Assembly (NCBI GenBank): GCA_017480325.1
Contig: JAFVAY010000003.1
Location: forward strand, 24,337-88,336
Reading direction: 5' to 3'
DNA: 64,000 bases
Source of the DNA: Clostridiales bacterium
GTDB taxonomy: Bacteria > Bacillota > Clostridia > Saccharofermentanales > Saccharofermentanaceae
The notes under the pieces are model-generated. The model had not been told where the DNA came from. It worked only from the letters and a program-made list of their open reading frames with translations, and did not search any database. A program made the translations under genes and the position numbers. Positions 1 through 9,056 of this stretch are shown here, piece by piece. Position 1 is the first letter of the stretch. Each line of letters opens with the position of its first letter.

Positions 1-984
1 AGTCCTCTCGAACCACTGCTCCGAAGCAGTCATTGCAGGGTTAAGAATATCCGCGATAACATAGCGGGACAAAGAAGCTATTCTTTCTGACCTCATGGGG
101 TTTCTCTTATAAGCCATAGCCGAAGAACCAATCTGATTCTTCTCGAAGGGCTCCTCGATCTCTTTCAGATGCTGAAGGAGCCTGATATCATTGGAGAACT
201 TGTGCGCGCTCTGAGCAATTCCTGACAAAGCCGACAGCACCATGAAGTCAACCTTACGAGAGTAGGTCTGACCCGAGACATAATAAGAGGACTCGAAGCC
301 CATTTTCGAGCAGATCTTCTTATCAAGCTCAACGCACTTGGCATTATCCCCCTCGAAAAGATCCATAAACGACGCCTGAGTTCCCGTAGTTCCCTTACAG
401 CCCAGAAGTCTCAAGGAAGCGATAGCCGACTCCACCGCCTCAAGATCGAATACGAGATCCTGAAGCCACAAGGAAGCTCTCTTACCCACAGTAACCAGCT
501 GAGCCGGCTGGAAATGAGTAAATCCGAGCGTGGGCATTGCCTTATATTCGTCAGCAAATGAAGCAACCTTAGAGATGAGAACAACAAGTCTCTGACGAAC
601 CAGCGTCAGGGCCTCTCTCATGATAATGATGTCAGTGTTATCGCCTACATAGCATGAAGTGGCACCCCAGTGGATGATACCATCGGCGCCGGATGCCTTT
701 ACCTGCTTACCGTAGGAATGAACGTGAGCCATAACATCATGACGACGCTCCTTCTCTTCCTTCGCAGCATCCTCATAATCAATGTCATCTTTATGAGCCT
801 TAAGCTCGGCGATCTGCTCGTCGGTAATATTAAGGCCGAGCTCCTTCTCGGCCTCTGCCAAGGCGATCCACAGAAGTCTCCATGTCTTGAACTTCTTATC
901 AGGAGAGAAGATATATTGCATCTCCTTACTTGAATAGCGCGAATTTAAAGGACTCTCATATGAGGGCTTTGAAGTAAAAGACAT
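1..984 (-). CDS. purB: Adenylosuccinate lyase, 3' part missing at window edge
   Basis: Fumarase/aspartase-superfamily lyase that acts twice in purine synthesis, splitting SAICAR to AICAR and adenylosuccinate to AMP. The 328 visible residues start [19 protein letters not shown] and include the family signature [15 protein letters not shown] near residues 290-304. Family members run about 430-480 residues, so the C-terminal third lies beyond position 1. The ATG at 984 follows GGAGG (990-994). It lies 21 bases after the aminotransferase gene, so the two probably share a transcript. The purine genes purD and purM are elsewhere in the window, so purine genes are scattered here. Confidence 0.95.
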   Translation of the reverse strand, partial: MSFTSKPSYESPLNSRYSSKEMQYIFSPDKKFKTWRLLWIALAEAEKELGLNITDEQIAELKAHKDDIDYEDAAKEEKERRHDVMAHVHSYGKQVKASGADGIIHWGATSCYVGDNTDIIIMREALTLVRQRLVVLISKVASFADEYKAMPTLGFTHFQPAQLVTVGKRASLWLQDLVFDLEAVESAIASLRLLGCKGTTGTQASFMDLFEGDNAKCVELDKKICSKMGFESSYYVSGQTYSRKVDFMVLSALSGIAQSAHKFSNDIRLLQHLKEIEEPFEKNQIGSSAMAYKRNPMRSERIASLSRYVIADILNPAMTASEQWFERT

Positions 985-1005
985 ATAGGCCTCCGTAATT
1001 AACTG

Positions 1006-2292
1006 TTAGATTGATAGAAACTTCTCTACGGCAGATAGTTTAACACAAACCGAGAACACTTCGACAGCCTTATTAATATCCTCAAGAGTCGGGAAGCTCG
1101 GAGCAACTCTGATATTCGAATCATCCGGGTCATTTCCGTAAGGATATGTCGCACCTGCAGGAGTGAAAGCAACACCCAATTCATTACACCTAGCCACAAC
1201 ATCCTTAGCGGTTCCGGGCACAGTGAATACCGAGATAAAGTAACCTCCGAGAGGCTTATGCCATGTGGCAGCACCGGTTCCTGTAAGCTCCTTATCTAAG
1301 ATATCCAGCGTCAGCTCGAACTTCGGGCGGATCTTATCGGCATGCTTACTCATATGAGCCTTAAGAGCATCGATATCAGGAATAAGTCTTATATGTGCCA
1401 GCTGGTTAACCTTATTGGCACCGATCGTCTGAACCCCGATAAGCTTAACAGCACGCTTATAATTCTCCTCATTACATGCTATACAGGAGATACCTGCACT
1501 CGCGAAGGTGATCTTGGATGTGGAAGCAAATTCGTAAACACGGGAAGGATTTCCTGCCTCCTCACACAGACCGAGAATATCGGGAAGTCTTCCCTGCTTA
1601 GCTTCGTCATTATAAAGATGATGAACACAGTAAGCATTATCCCAGTAAAGTCTGAAGTCAGGAGCCGCAGTCTTCATGGATGCAAGTCTCTTGCAGACCT
1701 CCTCAGAATACACATAACCGTCGGGATTGGTATAACAGGGAACATTCCACATACCTAGTACGAGAGGATCCTTAACAAGCTCCTCAACTATATCCATATC
1801 GGGACCGTCTTCCTTAAGAGGAACCGGAATAAGCTCGAACCCGCAGGTCTCGGTAACCTTGAAATGTCTGTCGTAGCCCGGAACAGGACAGAGCCACTTT
1901 CTGCCCTCCACCTGCGACCAGGGCTTAGGAGAATCGTGCTCACCGAACACCATCGCTCTCATAATAGAATCGAACATAAGGTTAAGACTGGAGCCGTTAC
2001 CTATATAAATATGATCAGCAGAGGTACGAAGTATATCAGCGAAAAGCCTCTTTACCTCCGGAAGTCCAGTCGGAACACCGTAGTTTCTGGTATCAGAGCC
2101 ATCCTCGGACTTGAAGCCTGTATCGGAAAGATTGTCATACATATGGTTAGACATATCGAGCTGATCAGGGGCCGGCTTTCCTCGTGTCATATTAAGAGAA
2201 AGATTCATTGCTCTGAATTCTTCAACACGCTTCAGGAGCACCTCTCTCTCAGCCTGCAGCTCTTCTTTGCTCATTTCCTTATAAGACTTCAT
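1006..2292 (-). CDS. Aspartate aminotransferase, class Ic (PF12897 type)
   Basis: PLP-dependent aminotransferase of the PF12897 group, whose studied members move the amino group of aspartate to 2-oxoglutarate. It has the family's N-terminal NMTRGKPAPDQLD motif, and TSKITFASAG with the likely Schiff-base lysine. The length of 428 residues fits the family. An upstream ATG at 2304 adds four residues, but it lies inside the GGAGG (2298-2302) that correctly precedes the ATG at 2292, so I prefer 2292. Probable purB partner, possibly supplying aspartate for the SAICAR and adenylosuccinate steps (inference). Confidence 0.88.
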   Translation of the reverse strand: MKSYKEMSKEELQAEREVLLKRVEEFRAMNLSLNMTRGKPAPDQLDMSNHMYDNLSDTGFKSEDGSDTRNYGVPTGLPEVKRLFADILRTSADHIYIGNGSSLNLMFDSIMRAMVFGEHDSPKPWSQVEGRKWLCPVPGYDRHFKVTETCGFELIPVPLKEDGPDMDIVEELVKDPLVLGMWNVPCYTNPDGYVYSEEVCKRLASMKTAAPDFRLYWDNAYCVHHLYNDEAKQGRLPDILGLCEEAGNPSRVYEFASTSKITFASAGISCIACNEENYKRAVKLIGVQTIGANKVNQLAHIRLIPDIDALKAHMSKHADKIRPKFELTLDILDKELTGTGAATWHKPLGGYFISVFTVPGTAKDVVARCNELGVAFTPAGATYPYGNDPDDSNIRVAPSFPTLEDINKAVEVFSVCVKLSAVEKFLSI

Positions 2293-2368
2293 TTCAACCT
2301 CCATTTTTGAAACTCTTTAAACACCGAATTGCATTATTGTCGGTATTATTCTCTCAAACGCCTGAAGT

Positions 2369-2397
2369 ATTATATTAATAATGCAAGTTAAAAACAA
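2369..2397 (-). promoter_or_regulatory. Sigma-A-like promoter for aminotransferase-purB
   Basis: TTGTTT (2392-2397) and TATAAT (2369-2374) are separated by 17 bases. They lie between the yraN stop and the aminotransferase start, leaving a leader of about 70 bases. Confidence 0.55.
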
Positions 2398-2417
2398 CGA
2401 TTATTCATATTTATTTC

Positions 2418-2777
2418 TTAAAAAGGAATAATTTCTACATTTTGTATCATTCCGTCCCTTCTATGAGTCACACATCCTGCCAAAAAGTGAACATTCATAT
2501 CAAATAAGTTATATTTATTAATTAGAACTTTAGTAGTGTTAAGCATTCTCATCCTCTTTTTATAAGTAATAGATTTAAGAGGATCTGCGTATACTGTTCC
2601 CTCCAGTCTGGATTTGACCTCTACAACAAAAAGTTCCTGTCCTCGATACATCACCACATCAAGCTCCCCCATATTATGAACAGTGAAGTTTCTTACCAGG
2701 AAGAAATACCCTTGAGATGCCATCAATCGTATAACAGCATCCTCGGCTTCATTACCAACTATCTTGGTTTGTCTCAT
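2418..2777 (-). CDS. yraN: YraN/UPF0102 family endonuclease-like protein
   Basis: Small protein (119 residues) of the UPF0102 family, which has a restriction-endonuclease-like fold and an unsettled role in DNA processing. The core is visible as GNEAEDAVIRLMASQGYFFLVRN, GELDVV and FVVEVKSR, which supply the acidic residues and lysine of a PD-(D/E)XK-type site. The ATG at 2777 follows GGAGG. The gene is divergent from birA with only 32 bases between the two starts. It reads toward the aminotransferase, whose promoter lies just after its stop codon. Confidence 0.88.
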   Translation of the reverse strand: MRQTKIVGNEAEDAVIRLMASQGYFFLVRNFTVHNMGELDVVMYRGQELFVVEVKSRLEGTVYADPLKSITYKKRMRMLNTTKVLINKYNLFDMNVHFLAGCVTHRRDGMIQNVEIIPF

Positions 2778-2809
2778 TATCTACCCTCCGTTATGTTAAA
2801 ATATTTTCT

Positions 2810-3811
2810 ATGATAAGCACCAAGGATCACGTTATCTCAAGACTTATACGCTCCGAAGACTTCATTTCCGGCGAAGCCTTATCTTATGAGCTTCATATTA
2901 GCCGTGCTGCCGTTAACACAGCAGTTAAGACACTTAGAGCAGACGGTTATAATATCGAATCCGTAACCAACAAAGGCTACAGGCTTAAGGGTCGTCCGGA
3001 TCAGCTTACCTTGGGTCAGATAATGGCTGACCTTCCGAACGGACGCTGCGATACGGTTCACGTTCTCTCGAAGGTAGATTCCACTAATAAATATCTGAAG
3101 GAGCTGGCATTTGACGGCGCCCCATCCGGAACCGTAGTCATCTCTGATTGTCAGACAGCGGGCAGAGGAAGGCTCGGAAGATCCTTCATCTCTCCCTCCG
3201 GCACCGGTATCTATCTGTCATATCTTATGAGACCCACTATAAGACCTGAGCTTATAAGCACGGTAACCTGTTGGTCCGCAGTCGCCGTAGCTGACTCGAT
3301 ATCATCTGTCTGCGGCGTAAACCCATCCATAAAATGGGTCAATGACATCCTCATCAACAACATGAAGATATGCGGAATATTGACCGAGATGAGCATAGAA
3401 CCTGAGATTGGTTCAATCAGTAATGTCATCATAGGCATCGGCATTAACGTTAATGAGATACCCTCCGATTTCCCGGAGGAGATACGATCGATAGCCTCCT
3501 CCATTCGATATGAGGGTCGCTTCAACGACCCTATCCTGAGATCTCCAATAGCAGCCAAACTTATTCAGGAGCTAGATAAGATCAACAGCAGCTTCCCTGA
3601 AGCTCACGATATTTATCTTGATCGCTACAAGAGTCTTTGCTCTACCGTCGGACTTGACGTCAGTGTAGTATCAGCTCACAATCATACATCCGAGGTTCCC
3701 CGTACAGGCAAGGTATTAGGACTAGGAGATGATTTTTCTTTACGTGTTCTATTTGACGACGGTCACGAGGAAAGTCTGCACAGTGGCGAGGTCTCCATCA
3801 GACGCCTATAA
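2810..3811 (+). CDS. birA: Bifunctional biotin-[acetyl-CoA-carboxylase] ligase and biotin repressor
   Basis: Joins biotin to the carrier-protein lysine of carboxylases and represses biotin genes. The N-terminal winged helix (about residues 5-60) carries the DNA-binding part; the ligase domain contains GRGRLGRSFISPSGTGIYLS, which makes the biotinyl-AMP loop, and KWVNDI; a small SH3-like domain ends the protein (about 285-333). Length (333) is normal for the long, repressor-type class. I see no Shine-Dalgarno; instead TAAAAT ends seven bases before the ATG, which suggests a leaderless mRNA. Its 3' end overlaps convergent comEA by 14 bases. Confidence 0.93.
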   Translation: MISTKDHVISRLIRSEDFISGEALSYELHISRAAVNTAVKTLRADGYNIESVTNKGYRLKGRPDQLTLGQIMADLPNGRCDTVHVLSKVDSTNKYLKELAFDGAPSGTVVISDCQTAGRGRLGRSFISPSGTGIYLSYLMRPTIRPELISTVTCWSAVAVADSISSVCGVNPSIKWVNDILINNMKICGILTEMSIEPEIGSISNVIIGIGINVNEIPSDFPEEIRSIASSIRYEGRFNDPILRSPIAAKLIQELDKINSSFPEAHDIYLDRYKSLCSTVGLDVSVVSAHNHTSEVPRTGKVLGLGDDFSLRVLFDDGHEESLHSGEVSIRRL

Positions 3812-4502
3812 GCTCTCTTATAGCATCGAACTTCGCCTGTCCTATTCCCGATACATTCATAATATCCTCTACTCTGCTGAAGGGCTGCTGCTCACGATAC
3901 TCAATAATAGCATTTGCAGTAGCTTCTCCTATTCCCGGAAGTGCCATCAACTCACTTACGGACGCCGTGTTAATGTTAACTACCGAGCTTTCTGAATTAT
4001 CGCCGGACGGAACACCTGAATAATTCGGACCCCACAAAGTCTGCCCTTCTGCTCTTATGATCTCACTTCCTTCACAGATCTCACCGATACTCGGAATATA
4101 AACAGACAGGTTAGAATCAAGTATATATACAAGATCGATCCGATCTGTTGAAGCATTCTGAGTAAAGCCTCCGGCCAGCTCAACCACATCATTGATGATC
4201 GATCCGGCTTCAACACTGTAAACACCGGGAGAATTAACCTCTCCGCATATATATACGCTCACCGATGGTGTAGTTTCTACTTCGTATCTTTCTGTCTGCT
4301 CGACCCGAACACTTTGTTCCGTCTCTTCTTCCACTGTCTCTGATGTCCTTATTACTATCGCATCATCAGCATCCCGAGGCATAAACTTATCAAAAGAGCC
4401 TCCCAGAAAAAGCTTATAAAAAATGCTGATAACAGTTATCAGCATGAACGAGACAGTATAGACTAAGTACTTATTTATCTTTTTATTTCCATGATTATTC
4501 AT
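3798..4502 (-). CDS. comEA: ComEA-type DNA-binding competence protein
   Basis: Membrane-anchored double-stranded DNA receptor of the natural-transformation machinery. One N-terminal membrane segment (about residues 12-33) is followed by an acidic linker, an SLBB domain (about 80-140) and a C-terminal helix-hairpin-helix pair with NINTASVSELMALPGIGEA and SGIGQAKFDAI. Length (234) fits. comEB/comEC are not next to it. It is the last gene of the purD-nadD-rsfS run, 62 bases after rsfS, with SD-like AAGGATGG before the ATG. Its stop lies inside the end of birA on the other strand, with no terminator visible between them. Confidence 0.92.
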   Translation of the reverse strand: MNNHGNKKINKYLVYTVSFMLITVISIFYKLFLGGSFDKFMPRDADDAIVIRTSETVEEETEQSVRVEQTERYEVETTPSVSVYICGEVNSPGVYSVEAGSIINDVVELAGGFTQNASTDRIDLVYILDSNLSVYIPSIGEICEGSEIIRAEGQTLWGPNYSGVPSGDNSESSVVNINTASVSELMALPGIGEATANAIIEYREQQPFSRVEDIMNVSGIGQAKFDAIRELIGV

Positions 4503-4564
4503 TTATCCATCCTTACGGACAGAAGGATGTGACACAATCATGAATAAAGGGTCTCTATAATCTC

Positions 4565-4888
4565 TTATTTCTCCCAGAGACTTTCAAGGTCATACTGGGC
4601 TCTGACCTCAGGATGCATCACATGAACTACAACATCCTTAAAGTCGATAAGAATCCACTTATCTCCGGATCTTCCCTCCACATGATCTGCCATGATCTGA
4701 TCTTCATTCTTAAGAAGATATTCGACTTCATCTGCCAGGGCCTTTATCTGAGTCGTAGAGTTTCCCGTCGCAATTACGAAGTAATCTGCCAGTGTAGTCT
4801 TCTCCTCTACATTAATTATCTCGATATCCGAACCCTTCTTAGATTCCAATATACTAACTATCTTCTTAGCTAATTCCTCAGATGTCAT
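4565..4888 (-). CDS. rsfS: Ribosomal silencing factor RsfS
   Basis: Binds L14 on the 50S subunit and blocks subunit joining when nutrients are short. The protein (107 residues) shows the RsfS/Iojap core, with ADYFVIATGNSTTQIKALADEV and WILIDFKDVVVHVMHPEVR. The ATG at 4888 follows AAGGAG (4895-4900); a longer frame starting at 4936 would run into the nadD-yqeK gene and adds nothing conserved. The stop of nadD-yqeK lies 31 bases upstream, reproducing the nadD-yqeK-rsfS order of Bacillus. Confidence 0.94.
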   Translation of the reverse strand: MTSEELAKKIVSILESKKGSDIEIINVEEKTTLADYFVIATGNSTTQIKALADEVEYLLKNEDQIMADHVEGRSGDKWILIDFKDVVVHVMHPEVRAQYDLESLWEK

Positions 4889-4919
4889 GTTCTTCTCCTT
4901 TGTCAGAGTATATATAGAA

Positions 4920-6152
4920 TTATAACCCAATATCATTCATGAAATCGAGTGTCAAAGGATGTATCCTCTGTCCTCTTGAATCAAACTTTTTCTTTACCGA
5001 CTTCACGCATAATCTAAGTGCCGCATCAATATCTTTTACCGACAGTTCCCTCTCCTTACTCAAATCAGCATAGGTTCTCGACGGTTCCAGCTTATCCGCG
5101 AGGTATACAATTTTATCAAGAAGCGTCATGTTACCTCTTCCTGTGGTGTGATATGTAATAGCATCCAGGATCTCCGGGTCGGTCACGGAGAACTCATCCT
5201 TGGCCATTACGGCTCCTGCAGGAGAGTGCAGTAGTTTCTTCTCGACGAACAAATCCCCAGACCATTCATGAGCCATCTGAGCCTGCAAGGACTCATCCAA
5301 CTCCTTGGCGCAGTCGTGAAGCTCACCGGCAATCAGGGCACGATCACATAATGATTTATCGTATATGGATGCATACCTTAAGCTCAGCCGCCCGACATTA
5401 AGAGTATGAAGAAGCCTTTTCTCCCCCAGGAAACGATATAATTTTATCGAGAACTCGTTATAGTTATCTATCGCATCATCAGATACTTCATCAAACAGTT
5501 CTTCATGATTATATAGATCGTGAGTTCTTATAAACTCCTGAACACTGGAAGGAGTATCGACAAAGCTCATATTCCTTCTAATCCCGCTGGACGAGACATC
5601 GACCCCCTCGATCTTAAATTGTCTTATATCAGGATCCAAGCCAAATACTTTACTCAGTCTTTCCACCTGGTAAGGAATATCAACTCCGTCCCCGGGTCTT
5701 GAAGCAACAAGCAAACCTGCAACACCTAATATCTTATCTGCCTCATGCCATTTCTCAAACGAAGGCAAAACATCCGAGCCTGTTATCCAGAAAAAACGGT
5801 GATTGTCATCTGCCTCCGACGTCTTGATACCGTTAGACTTAAGAAAAGCTCTGATATATGAAGTCTTGGATATTTCCTTAATTGTCGTCAGCGTAAAGCT
5901 GGTACCGGAGTACATGAACTCTATATCACTGACAAAGACATTCACACCTTCGAATATCTCCTCGACTCCATGACAAGTCATGTAGTATCTGTATGGAGCT
6001 GCACTGACTCCTCTTCCGGACTTAAATGGGTTTCTTGCAGAAGGAATAACTATGACCGCGTCGACAATACCGCTCTCGAGAGCTCCTCTGATTAAAGAAA
6101 TATGCCCGTTATGAAGCGGATCAAAGGTTCCTCCCAGAAGACCGATATTCAT
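4920..6152 (-). CDS. nadD: Fused NadD-YqeK: nicotinate-nucleotide adenylyltransferase plus HD-domain Ap4A hydrolase
   Basis: One 410-residue frame joins two proteins that are separate neighbours in Bacillus. Residues 1 to about 205 are NadD, which adenylylates NaMN in NAD synthesis: GLLGGTFDPLHNGH nucleotide-binding start and SSSGIRRN near the end. Residues of about 230-410 are YqeK, an HD phosphohydrolase that splits diadenosine tetraphosphate: HTLNV, GELHDCAKEL and YHTTGRG metal ligands, then KIVYLADKLEPSR. NadD is about 30 residues longer than usual around residues 100-118. It starts two bases after the purD stop codon. Confidence 0.93.
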   Translation of the reverse strand: MNIGLLGGTFDPLHNGHISLIRGALESGIVDAVIVIPSARNPFKSGRGVSAAPYRYYMTCHGVEEIFEGVNVFVSDIEFMYSGTSFTLTTIKEISKTSYIRAFLKSNGIKTSEADDNHRFFWITGSDVLPSFEKWHEADKILGVAGLLVASRPGDGVDIPYQVERLSKVFGLDPDIRQFKIEGVDVSSSGIRRNMSFVDTPSSVQEFIRTHDLYNHEELFDEVSDDAIDNYNEFSIKLYRFLGEKRLLHTLNVGRLSLRYASIYDKSLCDRALIAGELHDCAKELDESLQAQMAHEWSGDLFVEKKLLHSPAGAVMAKDEFSVTDPEILDAITYHTTGRGNMTLLDKIVYLADKLEPSRTYADLSKERELSVKDIDAALRLCVKSVKKKFDSRGQRIHPLTLDFMNDIGL

Positions 6153-6154
6153 TA

Positions 6155-7408
6155 TCAGCCCAATGTCCTTCCTATATCATGACGATAGTGAGCATCCTGG
6201 AAGCTTATCTTGGCTACACCCTCGTATGCTCCGTCAATTGCTTCGTCCAGAGTATCCCCCTCGTCATATACACAGAGAACTCGCCCTCCATTGGTAACGA
6301 GTTTTCCGTCCTTCAATGCTGTTCCGGCCTGGAAAACCAGCTTTCCGCAGGTATCAATTCCCGTTATCTCATAACCCTTGGCATAGCTCTGCGGATAACC
6401 CCCGGAGGCCATAACGACTACACAGGAGCACTTATTCTTCCACTTTATATCTATCTTATCAAGGTTACCGTCAATAACTGCATCAACGATATCAAGCAAG
6501 CTTGTCTCAAGAAGAGGAAGTATAGCTTGAACCTCAGGATCACCGAAGCGGCAATTATACTCGACCACCTTAGGTCCGCCGGCAGTAAGCATAAGTCCGA
6601 AGTAGATAACTCCCTTGAACGGCCTGCCCTCGGTCTTAAGAGCCTCAACTGTAGGTGTAATTATCTCATCCTGAATCCTCGCCTTAAGCTCAGGTGTCAT
6701 ATCGGCACCGGGCGTTACCGCACCCATTCCTCCGGTATTAAGGCCCTCATCACGGTCATTGACTCTCTTATGGTCTCTCGATGATATCATCGGGACTGCA
6801 ACATTACCGTCAGAGAACGACAGGATCGTAAGTTCCGGTCCCACCATACATTCTTCTATTACAACAGTGGATCCGGCACTGCCGAATTTCTTGTCACCCA
6901 TCATATCGCTGACGGCTTTCTTAGCCTCTTCCAGAGTCTGAGCGATAATAACACCCTTTCCTAACGCCAGTCCGTCACACTTGATAACGATAGGCATTGG
7001 CTGAGTCTCAAGGTAATCAAGAGCCTTCTGTTCATCATCGAATATCTCATATGCGGCAGTAGGAATATTGTATTTTCTCATTAAACTCTTAGAGAAGGCT
7101 TTGGAGGATTCGATAATAGCTGCATTCGCCTTCGGTCCGAAGCATCGTATACCCTCTTCCTCGAGTCTGTCGGCTAATCCTAATGCCAAAGGATCCTCAG
7201 GGGCAATGAATACCAGATCAAAGCTCTCATTCTTAGAGAACTCCACAAGCTTATCGATCTCATTAGCCTTTATATCTACACATGTAGCGATAGATGCTAT
7301 ACCGCCGTTACCCGGGGCACAGTACAGCTCCGTTACTCTGGGGTCCTGCTTCAGCTTCCAACAAACAACGTGCTCTCTTCCGCCGCTTCCAACTACCAAT
7401 ACTTTCAT
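6155..7408 (-). CDS. purD: Phosphoribosylamine-glycine ligase
   Basis: ATP-grasp enzyme of purine synthesis that joins glycine to phosphoribosylamine to make GAR. Visible are MKVLVVGSGGREHV (N domain), the ATP-grasp motifs IVIKCDGLALGKGV, LNTGGMGAVTP, and CRFGDPEVQ (metal-binding). Length (417) is standard. The ATG at 7408 sits seven bases after GGAGG (7416-7420); a TTG two codons further upstream is possible but poorly spaced. A TGTGGTAAAATAC promoter-like motif lies 38 bases upstream. nadD-yqeK follows almost directly. Confidence 0.96.
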   Translation of the reverse strand: MKVLVVGSGGREHVVCWKLKQDPRVTELYCAPGNGGIASIATCVDIKANEIDKLVEFSKNESFDLVFIAPEDPLALGLADRLEEEGIRCFGPKANAAIIESSKAFSKSLMRKYNIPTAAYEIFDDEQKALDYLETQPMPIVIKCDGLALGKGVIIAQTLEEAKKAVSDMMGDKKFGSAGSTVVIEECMVGPELTILSFSDGNVAVPMISSRDHKRVNDRDEGLNTGGMGAVTPGADMTPELKARIQDEIITPTVEALKTEGRPFKGVIYFGLMLTAGGPKVVEYNCRFGDPEVQAILPLLETSLLDIVDAVIDGNLDKIDIKWKNKCSCVVVMASGGYPQSYAKGYEITGIDTCGKLVFQAGTALKDGKLVTNGGRVLCVYDEGDTLDEAIDGAYEGVAKISFQDAHYRHDIGRTLG

Positions 7409-7445
7409 CTTCAAGCCTCCATGAGGTATTAATTATCGTCACGTG

Positions 7446-7458
7446 GTATTTTACCACA
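7446..7458 (-). promoter_or_regulatory. Extended -10-like motif upstream of purD
   Basis: TGTGGTAAAATAC sits between nudC and purD and is part of a small palindrome (GTGGTA, then TACCAC). The identical 13-mer lies before def (25205-25217), and a close form lies before rnpB. No good -35 is seen, so an extended -10 promoter is the likeliest reading. Confidence 0.4.
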
Positions 7459-7466
7459 TAAGGTGC

Positions 7467-8321
7467 TTAAGGCTCCCTGTTCTCTTTGAACAGAGTCATC
7501 ATCTCGTTCGTAAGGCTCAGGTCATCCGGCTGAAGTACGACCTCTTCCCGTCTGACCCACTGAGCCACAGCCAGCTCCTGATCATCCTTGGATATGGTAT
7601 CGTCTCCGTCAAGCTCACAGAAGAAGCCTGCCAGTATATCGTCTACTACTCCCCATGGCTGAGACTTGTAGTACTTTATATTCCTGACCTTAAGTCCGGT
7701 CTCCTCCATGACCTCTCGAGCCACAGTCTCCTCGAAGGTTTCACCTATCTCGGTAAATCCCGCGATAAGTGCGTAATAAGGAACATCCGCTCTTCCGTTA
7801 TACTTCGTAAGGACTATCCTGTCATCCTCTCTGGTCTGACCTTTATTAATCACGGCAACAATAACCGCAGGCACTACTCTCGGATATATCGTATTACCGC
7901 ATTTGTCACATACGATAGCACGTTCTATATCACTTCTCCCCGTCAGAGAACCGCACCTTCCGCAGTACTTATTATTCATGTACCACGAATGAAGCTGCTT
8001 TGCCGTAAACGCCTCGAAAATACTTTTCTTCGGAACATCAGATTTCTTCCTGAAGTCTCTGACCTTTATATAAGAGTAGCCTTCGGGCACGCCTACAGTC
8101 TCATCCTCCGCCAGAAAGATATCATCTTCATCCATAGAGAACAGATAGGTAAGAGATGAAGGACAAGCATCAAAATCCGACAATCTGGGCAACGGCTTGC
8201 CTTCATCCTTTACCAATAGTCTTCCGTCCTTATCGTAATGCACCACCAGACTGTCGTCTGCAGCCTTAAGTCCGGGCACAAAAGTATTCTTAAGTTTATG
8301 AGGATATATATCTTGGATCAT
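7467..8321 (-). CDS. nudC: NADH pyrophosphatase / NAD-capped RNA hydrolase (Nudix)
   Basis: Nudix hydrolase that splits NAD(H) or removes NAD caps from RNA. The middle has a zinc ribbon, CGRCG then CDKCG (about residues 118-141), followed by the Nudix box GFTEIGETFEETVAREVMEE with REVMEE as metal ligands, and the NudC-specific SQPW motif shortly after. Length (284) matches. It lies between the sortase gene (15 bases upstream) and purD. The N-terminal domain is variable, as usual. The ending after SQPWGVVDD is less conserved than in E. coli, so the preferred substrate is open. Confidence 0.92.
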   Translation of the reverse strand: MIQDIYPHKLKNTFVPGLKAADDSLVVHYDKDGRLLVKDEGKPLPRLSDFDACPSSLTYLFSMDEDDIFLAEDETVGVPEGYSYIKVRDFRKKSDVPKKSIFEAFTAKQLHSWYMNNKYCGRCGSLTGRSDIERAIVCDKCGNTIYPRVVPAVIVAVINKGQTREDDRIVLTKYNGRADVPYYALIAGFTEIGETFEETVAREVMEETGLKVRNIKYYKSQPWGVVDDILAGFFCELDGDDTISKDDQELAVAQWVRREEVVLQPDDLSLTNEMMTLFKENREP

Positions 8322-8336
8322 AGAAGAATTATAGCT

Positions 8337-9056
8337 TTACCGTCGCCTGACGGCAACAACGATACGTCTGCCGTTATCGTGACTGTACTCACATGTAACC
8401 AGCATAAGATACTGATTACCGGGGCTAAGCTCCTCATCTGTATGTATAACAGACGAATTAATTATCTGATCTAAAAATTCCTCCTCTGTATCCTCATCCG
8501 GAAGATTATTCCATCCCCAGAATGAAAATGCATCGTCAAAGACTGATACATCCATAACCGACACCACTTCATAGGATCTGATTTCGGTCTCGGTATCAAG
8601 GGTTATCTCCCTGTATCGGTCAAAGAACGCTTCGTCCTCGAACAGCCTTAGGTCAGCGAACATGGTACCGTTCCTGTTATTATGTGCGAATATTGTTATA
8701 AGATCATCCTCCAGAGTCTGCGATCGCCTGATAAACGGACACCCGCTACTGTCCTCATTACCAAGATAATTATGAGTAAGATAGTAGTAATTCCCTTCAG
8801 AATCTGTTCTGTCCCGCATTACAGGGTATTCGATAGAAGTCCCGTCAACGGAAAGAAACCCAATACAATCCTCCGGAAGCTCGGACTCATGTTCACCTTC
8901 TCTGTCAATGATCTCGCGTATCAGCTTTGCTTCCTTGCTGTATATTATCCTGGAGCTTAAGCCCTCAGGCCCGCCGTTATAATCAAGCGTAAAGAAGAAC
9001 ATCGACATTCCGAACAACAAACCTTCAGCCGCTGCAAACAGTTTAATTCTTCTCAT
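8337..9056 (-). CDS. srtB: Class B sortase
   Basis: Membrane transpeptidase that cleaves a C-terminal sorting motif and links proteins to the wall or to pili. An N-terminal hydrophobic anchor (residues 5-22) precedes the catalytic domain with IFAHNNRNGTMF (His), LVTCEYS (Cys) and a downstream Arg in GRRIVV. The ATG at 9056 is chosen because AAGGAGG lies 13 bases upstream, while an upstream ATG at 9095 lies deep within the neighbouring gene. The gene overlaps the 3' end of the giant surface-protein gene by 14 bases, so that protein is its likely substrate. Confidence 0.9.
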   Translation of the reverse strand: MRRIKLFAAAEGLLFGMSMFFFTLDYNGGPEGLSSRIIYSKEAKLIREIIDREGEHESELPEDCIGFLSVDGTSIEYPVMRDRTDSEGNYYYLTHNYLGNEDSSGCPFIRRSQTLEDDLITIFAHNNRNGTMFADLRLFEDEAFFDRYREITLDTETEIRSYEVVSVMDVSVFDDAFSFWGWNNLPDEDTEEEFLDQIINSSVIHTDEELSPGNQYLMLVTCEYSHDNGRRIVVAVRRR

